A stretch of DNA of 64,000 nucleotides from Deltaproteobacteria bacterium (GTDB taxonomy: Bacteria; Myxococcota_A; UBA9160; SZUA-336). The position numbers were made by a program, and so were the translations under genes. The number at the start of each line of letters is the position of its first letter. Within the stretch, counting starts at the first letter, position 1. Shown here in pieces: positions 33,042-41,176 of the stretch. Location: contig JAJDAJ010000017.1 of the NCBI GenBank assembly GCA_029261925.1, positions 43,927 to 107,926 on the forward strand. The letters run 5' to 3'. The notes below the pieces were generated by a model. It did not search any database. It saw only the letters and a program-made list of their open reading frames with translations, and had not been told where the DNA came from.

Positions 33042-33892
33042 TAGCGCGTGAGCTCCGGGATCAGCGCGTCGAGCCAGCGCCGGTGCAGCTCGGGATCGCC
33101 GCTCTGCGGCGCCAGTACCAGCTCGGTGACGCCGGCCGCCGCGTAGCGGTCGCGCCGCGAGCGCCACGCGTCGACGTCGAGGTCCTCGACGGGAATGTGC
33201 AGCCGCAGCTGGAAAGGAAGCCCGTCGAACGCGCGGCCCTCCGCGGCGAAGGCCTCGCGCAGCGCGTCGACGTGCGCGGGGACGTCGTCGGGCTCGAGAC
33301 CGATGCCGTGCCAGCCGTCTCCGTGACGCGCCGCCCGCGCCCGCGCCGCGCGGCCGCCGCCGCCGACCAGCAGCGGCAGGCCACCGGGGCGGTACGGACC
33401 CGGGTGCGCCTCGACGTCCTCGAACGCGAAGTGCCGCCCGGCGAACGTCGCGCTCTTGGCCGACCACAGCAGTCGCATCACCGCGAGGAACTCGTTGCCG
33501 TACGTGCCGCGCTGCTCGAACGGGACCTGGGCGATGGGATCGTGCTCGACGCGCAGGTTCCCGACCCCCACGCCCACGTCGATCCGGCCCCCGCTCAGGT
33601 GATCGAGGGTCGCCAGTGTCTTGGCCGTGGGCATCGGATGGAGATACGGGACCACGAGCACGCTCGTGCCGAGCCGCGCGCGGTGCGTGGCCGTCGCGAA
33701 GGACGCGAGCATGACCAGCGGATCGTGGTACGGCCGCTCGCCGAGACGCTCGCCCACGAAGCCGCGGTGCAGCACGTGGTGACTCACCCAGAGCGAGTGG
33801 ACCCCGAGCGCCTCCGCGCGAACGGCGAGGTCGATGACGAGCTGCGGCGTATCGAGGCCCCAGCTGTTCGGTGTGACGTATCCGAGGTGCAT
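33041..33892 (-). CDS. LLM-class F420-dependent oxidoreductase
   Basis: 283-aa luciferase-like protein (TIGR03619-like length). HLGYVTPNSWGLDTP opens strand 1. LGTSVLVVPYLHPM and LSGGRIDVGVGVGNL form the cofactor region, and LPLLVGGGGRAA is a late-barrel turn. ATG 33892 is preferred to GTG 33898, because AGGAA stands six bases before it but only one base before the GTG. Both ends of the gene touch copies of the REP-like repeat: the stop codon lies in one, and the Shine-Dalgarno abuts another. This may mean the gene moved or was bracketed by repeats (inference). Confidence 0.86.
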   Translation of the reverse strand: MHLGYVTPNSWGLDTPQLVIDLAVRAEALGVHSLWVSHHVLHRGFVGERLGERPYHDPLVMLASFATATHRARLGTSVLVVPYLHPMPTAKTLATLDHLSGGRIDVGVGVGNLRVEHDPIAQVPFEQRGTYGNEFLAVMRLLWSAKSATFAGRHFAFEDVEAHPGPYRPGGLPLLVGGGGRAARARAARHGDGWHGIGLEPDDVPAHVDALREAFAAEGRAFDGLPFQLRLHIPVEDLDVDAWRSRRDRYAAAGVTELVLAPQSGDPELHRRWLDALIPELTR

Positions 33893-33904
33893 GCCCACTT
33901 CCTA

Positions 33905-33930
33905 GCAGGCTGCTGAGGAATCCGCTCCCG
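33905..33930 (+). repeat. REP-like repeat, copy 4
   Basis: 26-base segment 33905-33930 beginning GCAGGCTGCTGA and ending CGCTCCCG. It matches 32993-33018 at 23 of 26 positions in the same orientation. It sits 12 bases upstream of the LLM start codon. Confidence 0.65.
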
Positions 33931-33992
33931 CCGCCCCGCGGCGGCCCCGGCCCGATGTCCGTGAGGCCGCGCCGGCGCACGGCCGAGTGGGA

Positions 33993-36194
33993 TCAACCCA
34001 CGGTGAAGTAGAAGGTGGCCCCCCGCTCGACCTGACCCGTTGCCCAGATGTGGCCCCCGTGCTTGTGGATGATGCGCTCGACGGTGGCCAGGCCGATGCC
34101 GCTGCCCGGGAACTCGCGCGCGTAGTCCAGCCGCTGGAACACGCGGAAGAGCTGGTGGCCCTCGGCGCTGTCGAAACCCACCCCGTCGTCGCGCACGTAG
34201 AAGGCGAGCTGGTGATCGATGGCGCAGTGACCGAACTCGATGTGCGCCTCGTCCCGGCCGGCGGTGAACTTCCAGGCGTTGCCGAGCAGGTTCTCCAGCA
34301 CGATGCGCATCAGGCGCGGATCGGCGCGGACCGACGGGCCGCTCGCGATCTTGAGGTCGACCCGGCGCGCGGATGCCTCCTCGCGCAGCGTGTCTGTTAC
34401 CTGGTGCGCCAGCGCGTAGAGATCGACGTCCTCCAGGCTCAGATCCGCGCGCGTGATGTGCGCCAGGCTCAGCAGATCCTCGACCACCTGGCTCATGCGC
34501 CGCGTTCCCTCGCGCACCCGGGCCAGGTGCGCCAGGCCCGCCGGTCCCAGGCCGTCGGCGCAGTCCTCATCGAGCGCCCGGCAGAACTGGTCGATCGCCC
34601 AGAGGGGGCCGCGGAGCTCGTGCGACACGGAGTACGTGAACGCCTCGAGCTCCTTGTTGAGCTCGACCAGCTCGGCGTTGTCCGCAGCCAGGCGCGCGTT
34701 CAGCTCCCGGATGCGTTGCTCGGCCATGCGCTGCGCGCTGACGTCCCGGACCTCGGCGACGACGAGCATCTCGCCGTCCGTCTGGACGGGGTTGAGGCTG
34801 ATCTCGACGGGGCACTCGGTCCCGTCGGCACGCAGCGCACGCAGGTCCAGCCCCACGCCCATCGGCCGGGTGGACGGCCGGCCCGCGTACTCTGCCCGGT
34901 AGCGCACGTGGTCGGCCCGGAGGGCTTCCGGGACCAGGATCTCGATGCTCTGGCCGATCAGGCTGTCGCGCGGGTGGCCGAAGAGCTGCTCGGTCTGGGC
35001 GTTGACGAGCATGATCTGACCCGCCGTGCTGGTGATGATCACCGCGTCCGGTGCGGATTCGAGCAGGGCGCTGAAGCGTGCCTCGCGCTCGCGGATCCGC
35101 GCCTGGTCCAGGCGGCGGCGCGCGCCGTGACGGGCGATCACCAGCGATACGCCCGCGAGCAGCAGGCCCAGGGCGACCGAGGCGATGATGAAGCTGCGGG
35201 CGACCTCGTCGACCTGCCGCGCCAGCACCGGGGCGGGAACGTGCGCGACCAGGATCCACGTCGGCGCCAGCGCCACGGGCTGCGGCACGCTGCCCGCCGG
35301 GTGCGACACGGGCGGCGTCGCCGCAGTGATGCGGGCGTACGTGAACAGGCCGTGGTCCGTCAGGAGCTGTCCGGAGCCGGCCCCGCCGCGGATCCTCTCC
35401 CAGGCCTCCGGGTACGCGTCGGCGAACGACGGCCCGCCCGGAGAGGTCCCCGCGGACTCTCGCTGCCCGACCGCGTTCGGCCCCGGAAGCCACTGCCCGT
35501 CCTCGTCGAGGAGCCAGCGCTGACCGAGCCTGCCCACCGCGAGCGCCTCGATGCCGCCGAGCAGGCGCGTTCCAGGGTAGTCGAGAACGACCGCTCCGCG
35601 TCCGCTGCCGCGGGCATCGCGTACGGGTGCGGAGAAGCGGATCGTGGGCCCTCCCGGGCTCCCCGGCGCGCCGGGCGGGATGCCGGGATCCAGGCGCGAC
35701 ACGTGAACCTCACCCGGCTCCAGCCCGAGAACCGCGTCCAGATCGTCGCGGTCCCAGCGGCCCCGGAGCGGGCTCTCCGGCACGACGGCCGCGCTGCCCG
35801 GGCTCCAGTCGACCCGGACCTGCTCCTGACCCTCGACGTCGATGAGCCGGATCCGCTCGTACCGGGCCTTCACCTCGGCCAGGACCCGGTACTTCTCCGC
35901 CATCTCCCGGCGGGCCGCCGGGTCCCCGCTGTCCAGCCAGCGGCGCAGTGTGTGCAGCCGGGCGAGGTAGCGGGTGTCGGAGGTGACGGAGGCGAGCTCG
36001 TCGCGGATCCACTGCTGGCCGACCGCCACCAGCTCTTCCTGCCTGTCGCGGGTGGCCGACGTGCGGGCGCTGGCCTGCACCTCGAACAGCAGGTACATCA
36101 CGCCCGCGCTGATCAGGGCGAGGAGCAGGAAGGTGGCCGAGGCGCGTCGCAGCACCTGGATGCGCGTTGCCGTGTCCGGAGCACCTTGTTCCAT
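33993..36194 (-). CDS. Membrane sensor histidine kinase with periplasmic sensor and PAS domain
   Basis: 733 aa. The first transmembrane helix spans about residues 20-38, followed by a large periplasmic sensor region (about 40-330, Cache-like by layout), a second helix at about 334-354, a PAS domain (about 370-490) and a kinase core. The phospho-accepting His525 lies in YSVSHELRGPL. The N-box is ENLLGNAWKFT (Asn639), G1 is DDGVGFD (about 669-675) and G2 is GSGIGLATV (697-705). No response regulator is adjacent, so it is an orphan kinase. It is divergent from a small ORF at 36374. The signal sensed is unknown. Confidence 0.93.
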   Translation of the reverse strand: MEQGAPDTATRIQVLRRASATFLLLALISAGVMYLLFEVQASARTSATRDRQEELVAVGQQWIRDELASVTSDTRYLARLHTLRRWLDSGDPAARREMAEKYRVLAEVKARYERIRLIDVEGQEQVRVDWSPGSAAVVPESPLRGRWDRDDLDAVLGLEPGEVHVSRLDPGIPPGAPGSPGGPTIRFSAPVRDARGSGRGAVVLDYPGTRLLGGIEALAVGRLGQRWLLDEDGQWLPGPNAVGQRESAGTSPGGPSFADAYPEAWERIRGGAGSGQLLTDHGLFTYARITAATPPVSHPAGSVPQPVALAPTWILVAHVPAPVLARQVDEVARSFIIASVALGLLLAGVSLVIARHGARRRLDQARIREREARFSALLESAPDAVIITSTAGQIMLVNAQTEQLFGHPRDSLIGQSIEILVPEALRADHVRYRAEYAGRPSTRPMGVGLDLRALRADGTECPVEISLNPVQTDGEMLVVAEVRDVSAQRMAEQRIRELNARLAADNAELVELNKELEAFTYSVSHELRGPLWAIDQFCRALDEDCADGLGPAGLAHLARVREGTRRMSQVVEDLLSLAHITRADLSLEDVDLYALAHQVTDTLREEASARRVDLKIASGPSVRADPRLMRIVLENLLGNAWKFTAGRDEAHIEFGHCAIDHQLAFYVRDDGVGFDSAEGHQLFRVFQRLDYAREFPGSGIGLATVERIIHKHGGHIWATGQVERGATFYFTVG

Positions 36195-36359
36195 ACTGGT
36201 GGCCGGGTCGCTCCCCGACGGCCCTCGCGCGGGCCGGGGCCGGTGCGCAGAAGCTAGCCGCGGGCCGGGCGAGCCGCATGCACGCCGCGCAGGAACCGTT
36301 CACGGCGTCGCGATCTCGATCCGGTCGAGCTCGCCCGGTGCGCCCTGCCGCGCCGTCGC

Positions 36360-36365
36360 TAAGCT
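36360..36365 (+). promoter_or_regulatory. TAAGCT hexamer upstream of a small ORF
   Basis: TAAGCT ends 8 bases before ATG 36374, matching the leaderless pattern seen elsewhere in the window. It helps support the 60-codon ORF as real. Confidence 0.35.
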
Positions 36366-36373
36366 CATGCGCC

Positions 36374-36556
36374 ATGAATGCGGCCGTGGACATCAGAGAC
36401 CTGGACGAGTGGATGTACGCCCTGAACACCGCCGCCGAGCAGCTGGATGCAGACGCGGACGCCGAGGCGTTGCGCCTCGTTCGGCAGGCGGTAGACGAGA
36501 TGCGCGAGAAGCGCGCCGAGCTCGAGCTGAGGCGCCACAACGAGACGGGCTACTGA
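36374..36556 (+). CDS. Small helical protein of unknown function
   Basis: 60-aa, acidic N-terminal half (IRDLDEWMYALNTAAEQLDADADAEAL) and a charged C-terminal helix (VDEMREKRAELELRRH). It looks all-helical, possibly a short coiled coil, with no signal peptide. I do not recognise a family. There is no Shine-Dalgarno, but a TAAGCT hexamer ends 8 bases upstream as for leaderless genes here. It is divergent from the orphan sensor kinase and 63 bases ahead of the cardiolipin synthase gene, so it may be co-transcribed with the latter. It could still be a chance ORF. Confidence 0.5.
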   Translation: MNAAVDIRDLDEWMYALNTAAEQLDADADAEALRLVRQAVDEMREKRAELELRRHNETGY

Positions 36557-36619
36557 GCCCGCGTCCGCGACAGGGGACGCGGCGCTGACGGGCCGGACCG
36601 CGTCCCCGGGGGGCTCCCG

Positions 36620-38071
36620 TTGACCGGGATCCTCGAGGCAGCGTGGCTCCAGCTGGCCGGGGCCCTGAACCTGATCGCGGCGCTGATCGCCTCCGGTCAC
36701 GTCGTACTGCGCGAGCGCGACAACCGCGTGGCGGCGGGCTGGGTGGCGGTGATCTGGCTGGCGCCGGTCGCGGGCTGGATCCTGTACCTGATGCTCGGCG
36801 TCAACCGCATCCGGCGCCGCGCCGAGGAGCTGCGCCGCGAGGGCCTCGGCGCGTACCCGACGTCCGGGCTCCGGGATCCCGGTACGACCGAGGCGGACGC
36901 CGCCGGGGTCACCGGTCCGCTGGCCGCGCTGAGCCGCATCGTCGGCGCCCGCACCCGGATCCCGCTGACCTCCGGGAACCAGGTCGACCCGCTGCGCGAC
37001 GGCGAGCAGGCGTACCCCGCGATGCTCGAGGCGATCGAACGCGCCGGCGCCTCGATCGCGCTTTGCACCTACATCTTCGACAACGATCCAGCCGGTGAGG
37101 TCTTCATCGACGCCCTCGGGAAGGCCGCGAAGCGCGGTGTCCAGGTGCGGGTCCTGGTCGACAGCATGGGCGCGCGGTACTCCTGGCCGCGCCCGCAGGT
37201 CGTGCGGGTGCTGCGCCGGCGCGGCGTCGAAGTCGCGCGCTTCATGCACTCGGCCGTGCCCTGGCGCATGCCGTACATCAACCTGCGCACGCATCGCAAG
37301 ATCCTGGTCGTCGACGGGCACATCGGCTTCACCGGCGGCATGAACATCCGCAGCGGGCATCTGCTCGAGCTCGGCGGACGGCACCAGGTGCAGGACACCC
37401 ACTTCCGGCTGCGCGGTCCGATCGTCGAGCAGATGATGCAGGTGTTCGCGGACGACTGGGCGTTCACCACCGGGGAGAGGCTGGAGGACGATCTGTGGTT
37501 CCCCGGTGTCGAGCCGCGCGGCAGCATCCGGGCGCGCGGCATCCCGGACGGTCCCGACGAGGACATCGGCAACCTGCCCTGGACCCTGCTGGGAGCCCTC
37601 TCCACCGCTCAGCGCTCGATCCGCATCGTCACGCCCTACTTCCTGCCGGATGCCGATCTGATCACGACGCTCAACCTGGCCGCGATGCGCGGCGTGAACG
37701 TCGAGATCGTCCTGCCGCTGCGCAACAATCTGCGCGTGGTCAAGTGGGCGATGGACGCGCAGCTCTGGCAGGTGCTGCGCGGCGGCTGCCGCGTGCACCT
37801 GTCGAGTCCGCCCTTCGACCACTCGAAGATCATGACCGTGGACGGCGCCTGGTCCCTGATCGGGTCGGCGAACTGGGATCCGCGAAGCCTGCGCCTGAAC
37901 TTCGAGTACAGCGTCGAGTGCTACGGAGAGGAGCTCGCGAATCAGCTCGATGTGATCATCGACGAGAAGATGGCGACGGCCCGGCCGCTCACCCGCGACG
38001 AGCTCGAGGCCCGCAGCCTGCCGGTGCGGCTTCGCGACGGCGTGGCCCGCCTGCTGACCCCCTATCTTTGA
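36620..38071 (+). CDS. cls: Cardiolipin synthase (phospholipase D family)
   Basis: 483-aa membrane-bound phospholipase-D-family enzyme that joins phosphatidyl groups to form cardiolipin. Two N-terminal transmembrane helices (about residues 8-27 and 38-60) have the ERDNRVAAGWVAVIWLAPVAGWILY wording typical of ClsA. Two HKD motifs follow: His225/Lys227/Asp232 in HRKILVVDG and His401/Lys403/Asp408 in HSKIMTVDG. The start is TTG 36620 after a G-rich stretch. Length and layout are normal. It belongs to general envelope metabolism rather than to the catabolic theme. Confidence 0.93.
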   Translation: MTGILEAAWLQLAGALNLIAALIASGHVVLRERDNRVAAGWVAVIWLAPVAGWILYLMLGVNRIRRRAEELRREGLGAYPTSGLRDPGTTEADAAGVTGPLAALSRIVGARTRIPLTSGNQVDPLRDGEQAYPAMLEAIERAGASIALCTYIFDNDPAGEVFIDALGKAAKRGVQVRVLVDSMGARYSWPRPQVVRVLRRRGVEVARFMHSAVPWRMPYINLRTHRKILVVDGHIGFTGGMNIRSGHLLELGGRHQVQDTHFRLRGPIVEQMMQVFADDWAFTTGERLEDDLWFPGVEPRGSIRARGIPDGPDEDIGNLPWTLLGALSTAQRSIRIVTPYFLPDADLITTLNLAAMRGVNVEIVLPLRNNLRVVKWAMDAQLWQVLRGGCRVHLSSPPFDHSKIMTVDGAWSLIGSANWDPRSLRLNFEYSVECYGEELANQLDVIIDEKMATARPLTRDELEARSLPVRLRDGVARLLTPYL

Positions 38072-38119
38072 AGAACCCGCCCGGCTCATCCGGGACCGGC
38101 CACCCCCAGGAGGAACGAC

Positions 38120-38866
38120 ATGGCCCTGAGCGAGAAGCAGGAGAAGCTCTGCGAGCAGACCCGCTGGGACTTCTCCGACCTGAAGGCGCTCTTCCTGAAC
38201 TGCACGCTGAAACGCTCACCGGAGCTCTCGCACACCGGCGGGCTGATCGACATCTCCCGGTCGATCCTCGAGAAGAACGGCGTCTCGGTCGAGGTGCTGC
38301 GACCGGTGGACCACGAGATCGCATACGGCGTCTGGCCCGACATGACCGAGCACGGCTGGGAGCGGGACGACTGGCCGCAGATCCTCGCCAGGGTGATGGC
38401 TGCCGACATCCTGGTGCTCGGCTCGGCGATCTGGCTCGGCGAGAAGACCTCCGTGTGCACGAAGGTGATCGAGCGGCTCTACGCCGCCTCGAGCCAGCTC
38501 AACGATGCGGGCCAGTACGCGTACTACGGTCGCGTGGGCGGTGCGCTGATCACCGGCAACGAGGATGGCGCCAAGCACTGCGCCATGAACATCCTCTACT
38601 CGCTCCAGCACCTGGGCTACGTGATCCCGCCGCAGGCGGACGCCGCCTGGCTCGGCGAGGCGGGCCCCGGGCCATCCTATCTCGACGACGGCTCGGGCGG
38701 CCCCGAGAACGACTTCACCAATCGCAACACCACCTTCATGACCTGGAACCTGATGCACACCGCTCGCATGCTGAAGGACGCCGGCGGCTTCCCCGCCCAC
38801 GGCAACCAGCGCGCGGAGTGGGACGCGGGCTGCCGCTTCGACTTCCCGAATCCGGACTACCGGTAG
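38120..38866 (+). CDS. Flavodoxin-fold NAD(P)H-dependent FMN reductase-like protein
   Basis: 248-aa protein with a flavodoxin-like plan: strand LKALFLNCTLKRSPELSHTGGL, where the first loop would hold the FMN phosphate, then ILVLGSAIWLGEKTSVCTKVIERL and GRVGGALITGNEDGAKHC. It belongs to the FMN_red/flavodoxin_2 group, so it probably reduces flavin, quinone or chromate-like acceptors. AGGAGG lies about 6 bases before ATG 38120. It starts 48 bases after the cardiolipin synthase stop and converges on a CoA-transferase gene. It could supply reduced FMN to LLM-type monooxygenases in the window, but this is speculation. Confidence 0.85.
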   Translation: MALSEKQEKLCEQTRWDFSDLKALFLNCTLKRSPELSHTGGLIDISRSILEKNGVSVEVLRPVDHEIAYGVWPDMTEHGWERDDWPQILARVMAADILVLGSAIWLGEKTSVCTKVIERLYAASSQLNDAGQYAYYGRVGGALITGNEDGAKHCAMNILYSLQHLGYVIPPQADAAWLGEAGPGPSYLDDGSGGPENDFTNRNTTFMTWNLMHTARMLKDAGGFPAHGNQRAEWDAGCRFDFPNPDYR

Positions 38867-38873
38867 GGCCCCT

Positions 38874-38888
38874 GGCCGGCCCCCGGCC
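38874..38888. terminator. Short hairpin between convergent genes
   Basis: GGCCGG (38874-38879) pairs with CCGGCC (38883-38888) around a 3-base loop, in the 24-base gap between the flavodoxin-like and CoA-transferase genes. No U-tract; weak on its own. Confidence 0.4.
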
Positions 38889-38890
38889 GG

Positions 38891-40084
38891 CTAGATCGCC
38901 CCGGCCTCGCGCAGGGCCGCGATCTCGTCCCAGCCCAGACCGATCTCGAGCAGCACCTCCTCGGTGTGCTGCCCGATCTCGGGCGCGATCCGGCCCGGAC
39001 GCGCGGGGGTCTCGCTGAGCCGGATCGGACAGCCCATCGTCGAGATCTCGCCCCACTCCGGATGCTCGAAGCGCTCGAGGTAGCCGTTGGCGTACACGCC
39101 CTCGTCCCGCGCCACCTCGCCGTAGTCGCGCACCAGCGCATGGCGGACGTCGATCTCGCGCAGCAGCTTGGCCCACTCGGCGGTCGTCCGGGTGCAGAAG
39201 GTCTCCGCGAGCAGGTCGAAGAGCTCGTGGCGCACGCCCGGCGCGTAGTAAGGGGCGGTGAAGCGCTCGTCGGCCAGCAGCTCCGGGCGGCCGATCGCCT
39301 CGAAGAACGCGTCGCGTCGCTCGGGCGTGACGCCGACGATCGCGATCTGGCCGTCGGCGGTGGGCATCACGCCGTAGAGCCCGTGGATCAGCGGGTGGCC
39401 GCGGTCGACCTCGCCCGGGTCCAGCCCCGTGAGGAAGGTGTACGTGTACTCGGAGGCCTGGGCGAAGATCACGGCGCCCAGCAGCGACACGTCGACGCGC
39501 TGGCCTCGTCCGGTGCGCTGGCGCGCGTACAGCGCCGCGAGGATCCCGCTGGCCATGTTCTGCGAGCCGAGGTGATCGGCGATCGTCGCGCCGATCGGCG
39601 TCGGGTCGGTGGGGCCGGTGCGCCGGATCAGTCCGCCGGCGGCCTGGCCCGCCAGGTCCGCACCGCGCCGCTGTGCGTCGGGGCCGGCCGGTCCGAAGGT
39701 GCTGCCGGTCGCGTAGATCAGGCGCGGATTGCGCGCGGCGAGCGCCTCGTAGCCCAGGCTCCAGCGCTCGAGCGTGCCCGGCACGAAGTTCGAGATCAGC
39801 ACGTCGGCCGTGTCGACCAGCCGCAGGAGCACCGCGCGCCCCGCCTCGACGCGCAGGTCGAGCGTGATCCCGCGCTTGCCGCGATTGCACGCGATGAAGT
39901 ACGGCGAGCGCGTGTCCTCCGGCGAGATGATCGTCCAGCGGCCCAGGTCTCCGATGCCCGGGACCTCGACCTTGATCACGTCGGCGCCGAGATCCCCGAG
40001 CAGCTGTGCCGCCTGCGGGCCCTGCACGATCAGGCCCAGGTCGAGCACGCGCAGGCCATCGAGCGCACCGGGAGCTTCGGACAT
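38891..40084 (-). CDS. Class III CoA-transferase (CaiB/BaiF family)
   Basis: 397-aa single-domain CoA-transferase. GLRVLDLGLIVQGPQAAQLLGDLGADVIKVE is the usual N-terminus, and the catalytic Asp198 lies in GQRVDVSLL. The C-terminal GQHTEEVLLEIG phrase is normal. It would move CoA between two carboxylic acids. AGGAGG stands 7 bases before ATG 40084. The gene begins 11 bases after the TIGR03084 gene stop, so the two likely form an operon. Unlike the genes at 9839 and 50650 it is not fused. Confidence 0.92.
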   Translation of the reverse strand: MSEAPGALDGLRVLDLGLIVQGPQAAQLLGDLGADVIKVEVPGIGDLGRWTIISPEDTRSPYFIACNRGKRGITLDLRVEAGRAVLLRLVDTADVLISNFVPGTLERWSLGYEALAARNPRLIYATGSTFGPAGPDAQRRGADLAGQAAGGLIRRTGPTDPTPIGATIADHLGSQNMASGILAALYARQRTGRGQRVDVSLLGAVIFAQASEYTYTFLTGLDPGEVDRGHPLIHGLYGVMPTADGQIAIVGVTPERRDAFFEAIGRPELLADERFTAPYYAPGVRHELFDLLAETFCTRTTAEWAKLLREIDVRHALVRDYGEVARDEGVYANGYLERFEHPEWGEISTMGCPIRLSETPARPGRIAPEIGQHTEEVLLEIGLGWDEIAALREAGAI

Positions 40085-40095
40085 CGACTCGCCTC

Positions 40096-40914
40096 CTAGT
40101 CCGTTCGCACGAGGTGTCGCGTGCCCGGTCGCGGCGGCTCCTCGGGCGGACCCGCGAAGCACTGCGCCATCGACATCCACTCGCGCGCCACGTCGCCCTC
40201 GACGCGCAGCGCGGTGTCGGCCAGCGCGCGCGTCTGCGCGACCACCTGGCAGAACGCGGTTGCCGGTCCCTCGACGAGGTCGGACGTCACCTCCGGGTTC
40301 CACTCCCAGCGCGCGCCCGACGGCGCCTCGAGCCGCACGCGGGGCGTGACCGCGGGGGGCTCGAGCCCCTGGTTGCGGTACGTCCAGCCGAAGGTGTTCA
40401 CGCCGAGCACCGCGATGTTGTGGATCCGGTCCGCGTCGACGCGCTCGACCCCGAGCCGGTCGTAGATCGCCTGCCCGTGCGCCCAGGTCTCCATCAGCCG
40501 CGCCGAGATGCTCGAGCGCGCGCTCATGTCGGGCCCGCCCCAGGGCAGGCGCGCGCGCGGGTCGGCGGACTCGAAGTGCCCGGCGACGACGCGGCACTCG
40601 CGGCGCCACGCCTCGAGCAGATCGCGCCCGCGAAGCGGCGCCAGCCAGTCGAGAGTGGCCTCGCGCAGGCCGCGGCCAGAGGCCGTCGTCCGGCGCAGCT
40701 CGGCGAAGAACTGCTTCAGTCCCGCGGGATCGCGCAGCGAGCGGTCCGCCGCCTGGTTGAACAGGTGCAGGTGTGCGATCGCGTCCTCGACCGTCCAGCC
40801 CTTGAACTGCGTCGTGCGGGCCAGATCGGTGGCGGGCCGGTCCGCCAGCAGCGCGTACAGCGCCTCGCTCTCGTCGAGAAAGTCGCGCGGCTGGGTGAAG
40901 CTCGCCGAGGGCAT
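40096..40914 (-). CDS. TIGR03084-family metal-binding (maleylpyruvate-isomerase/DinB-like) protein
   Basis: 272-aa protein with an N-terminal DinB/MDMPI-like four-helix domain (LARTTQFKGWTVEDAIAHLHLFNQAA, with the His of the metal site) and the C-terminal part typical of TIGR03084. Related actinobacterial proteins use mycothiol or bind metal, but this subgroup has no proven reaction and often sits beside CoA-transferases and acyl-CoA genes, as here. ATG 40914 has no Shine-Dalgarno, but TAGACT ends 5 bases upstream, implying a leaderless mRNA. An in-frame extension to 41025 is therefore rejected. Confidence 0.82.
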   Translation of the reverse strand: MPSASFTQPRDFLDESEALYALLADRPATDLARTTQFKGWTVEDAIAHLHLFNQAADRSLRDPAGLKQFFAELRRTTASGRGLREATLDWLAPLRGRDLLEAWRRECRVVAGHFESADPRARLPWGGPDMSARSSISARLMETWAHGQAIYDRLGVERVDADRIHNIAVLGVNTFGWTYRNQGLEPPAVTPRVRLEAPSGARWEWNPEVTSDLVEGPATAFCQVVAQTRALADTALRVEGDVAREWMSMAQCFAGPPEEPPRPGTRHLVRTD

Positions 40915-40919
40915 GATCC

Positions 40920-40925
40920 AGTCTA
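40920..40925 (-). promoter_or_regulatory. TAGACT hexamer, probable -10 of a leaderless mRNA
   Basis: TAGACT on the minus strand ends 5 bases before ATG 40914 of the TIGR03084 gene; no Shine-Dalgarno lies between. Confidence 0.45.
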
Positions 40926-41176
40926 CGACCGGGGGCCGTAGCGTGGCCCCGCGAGGAGCATGAACCCCAGGTCGTTCGTCGACGCCGGGTCCCGCGTCAG
41001 GCCCGGGGCCGGACAGGAAGCGCATGTGGCTCCCGCGGATCGACGTTCGCCGGGATCCGGGATCGGTTCAGGGATCATGACCGGCGCCATGATACCCGTG
41101 GGCACGGGCCGGGGCACGATGGTGCGCCTACCATCGCTACTTCCGGGCGGACGATCGTGGGGGGGACGCGCTGCGC

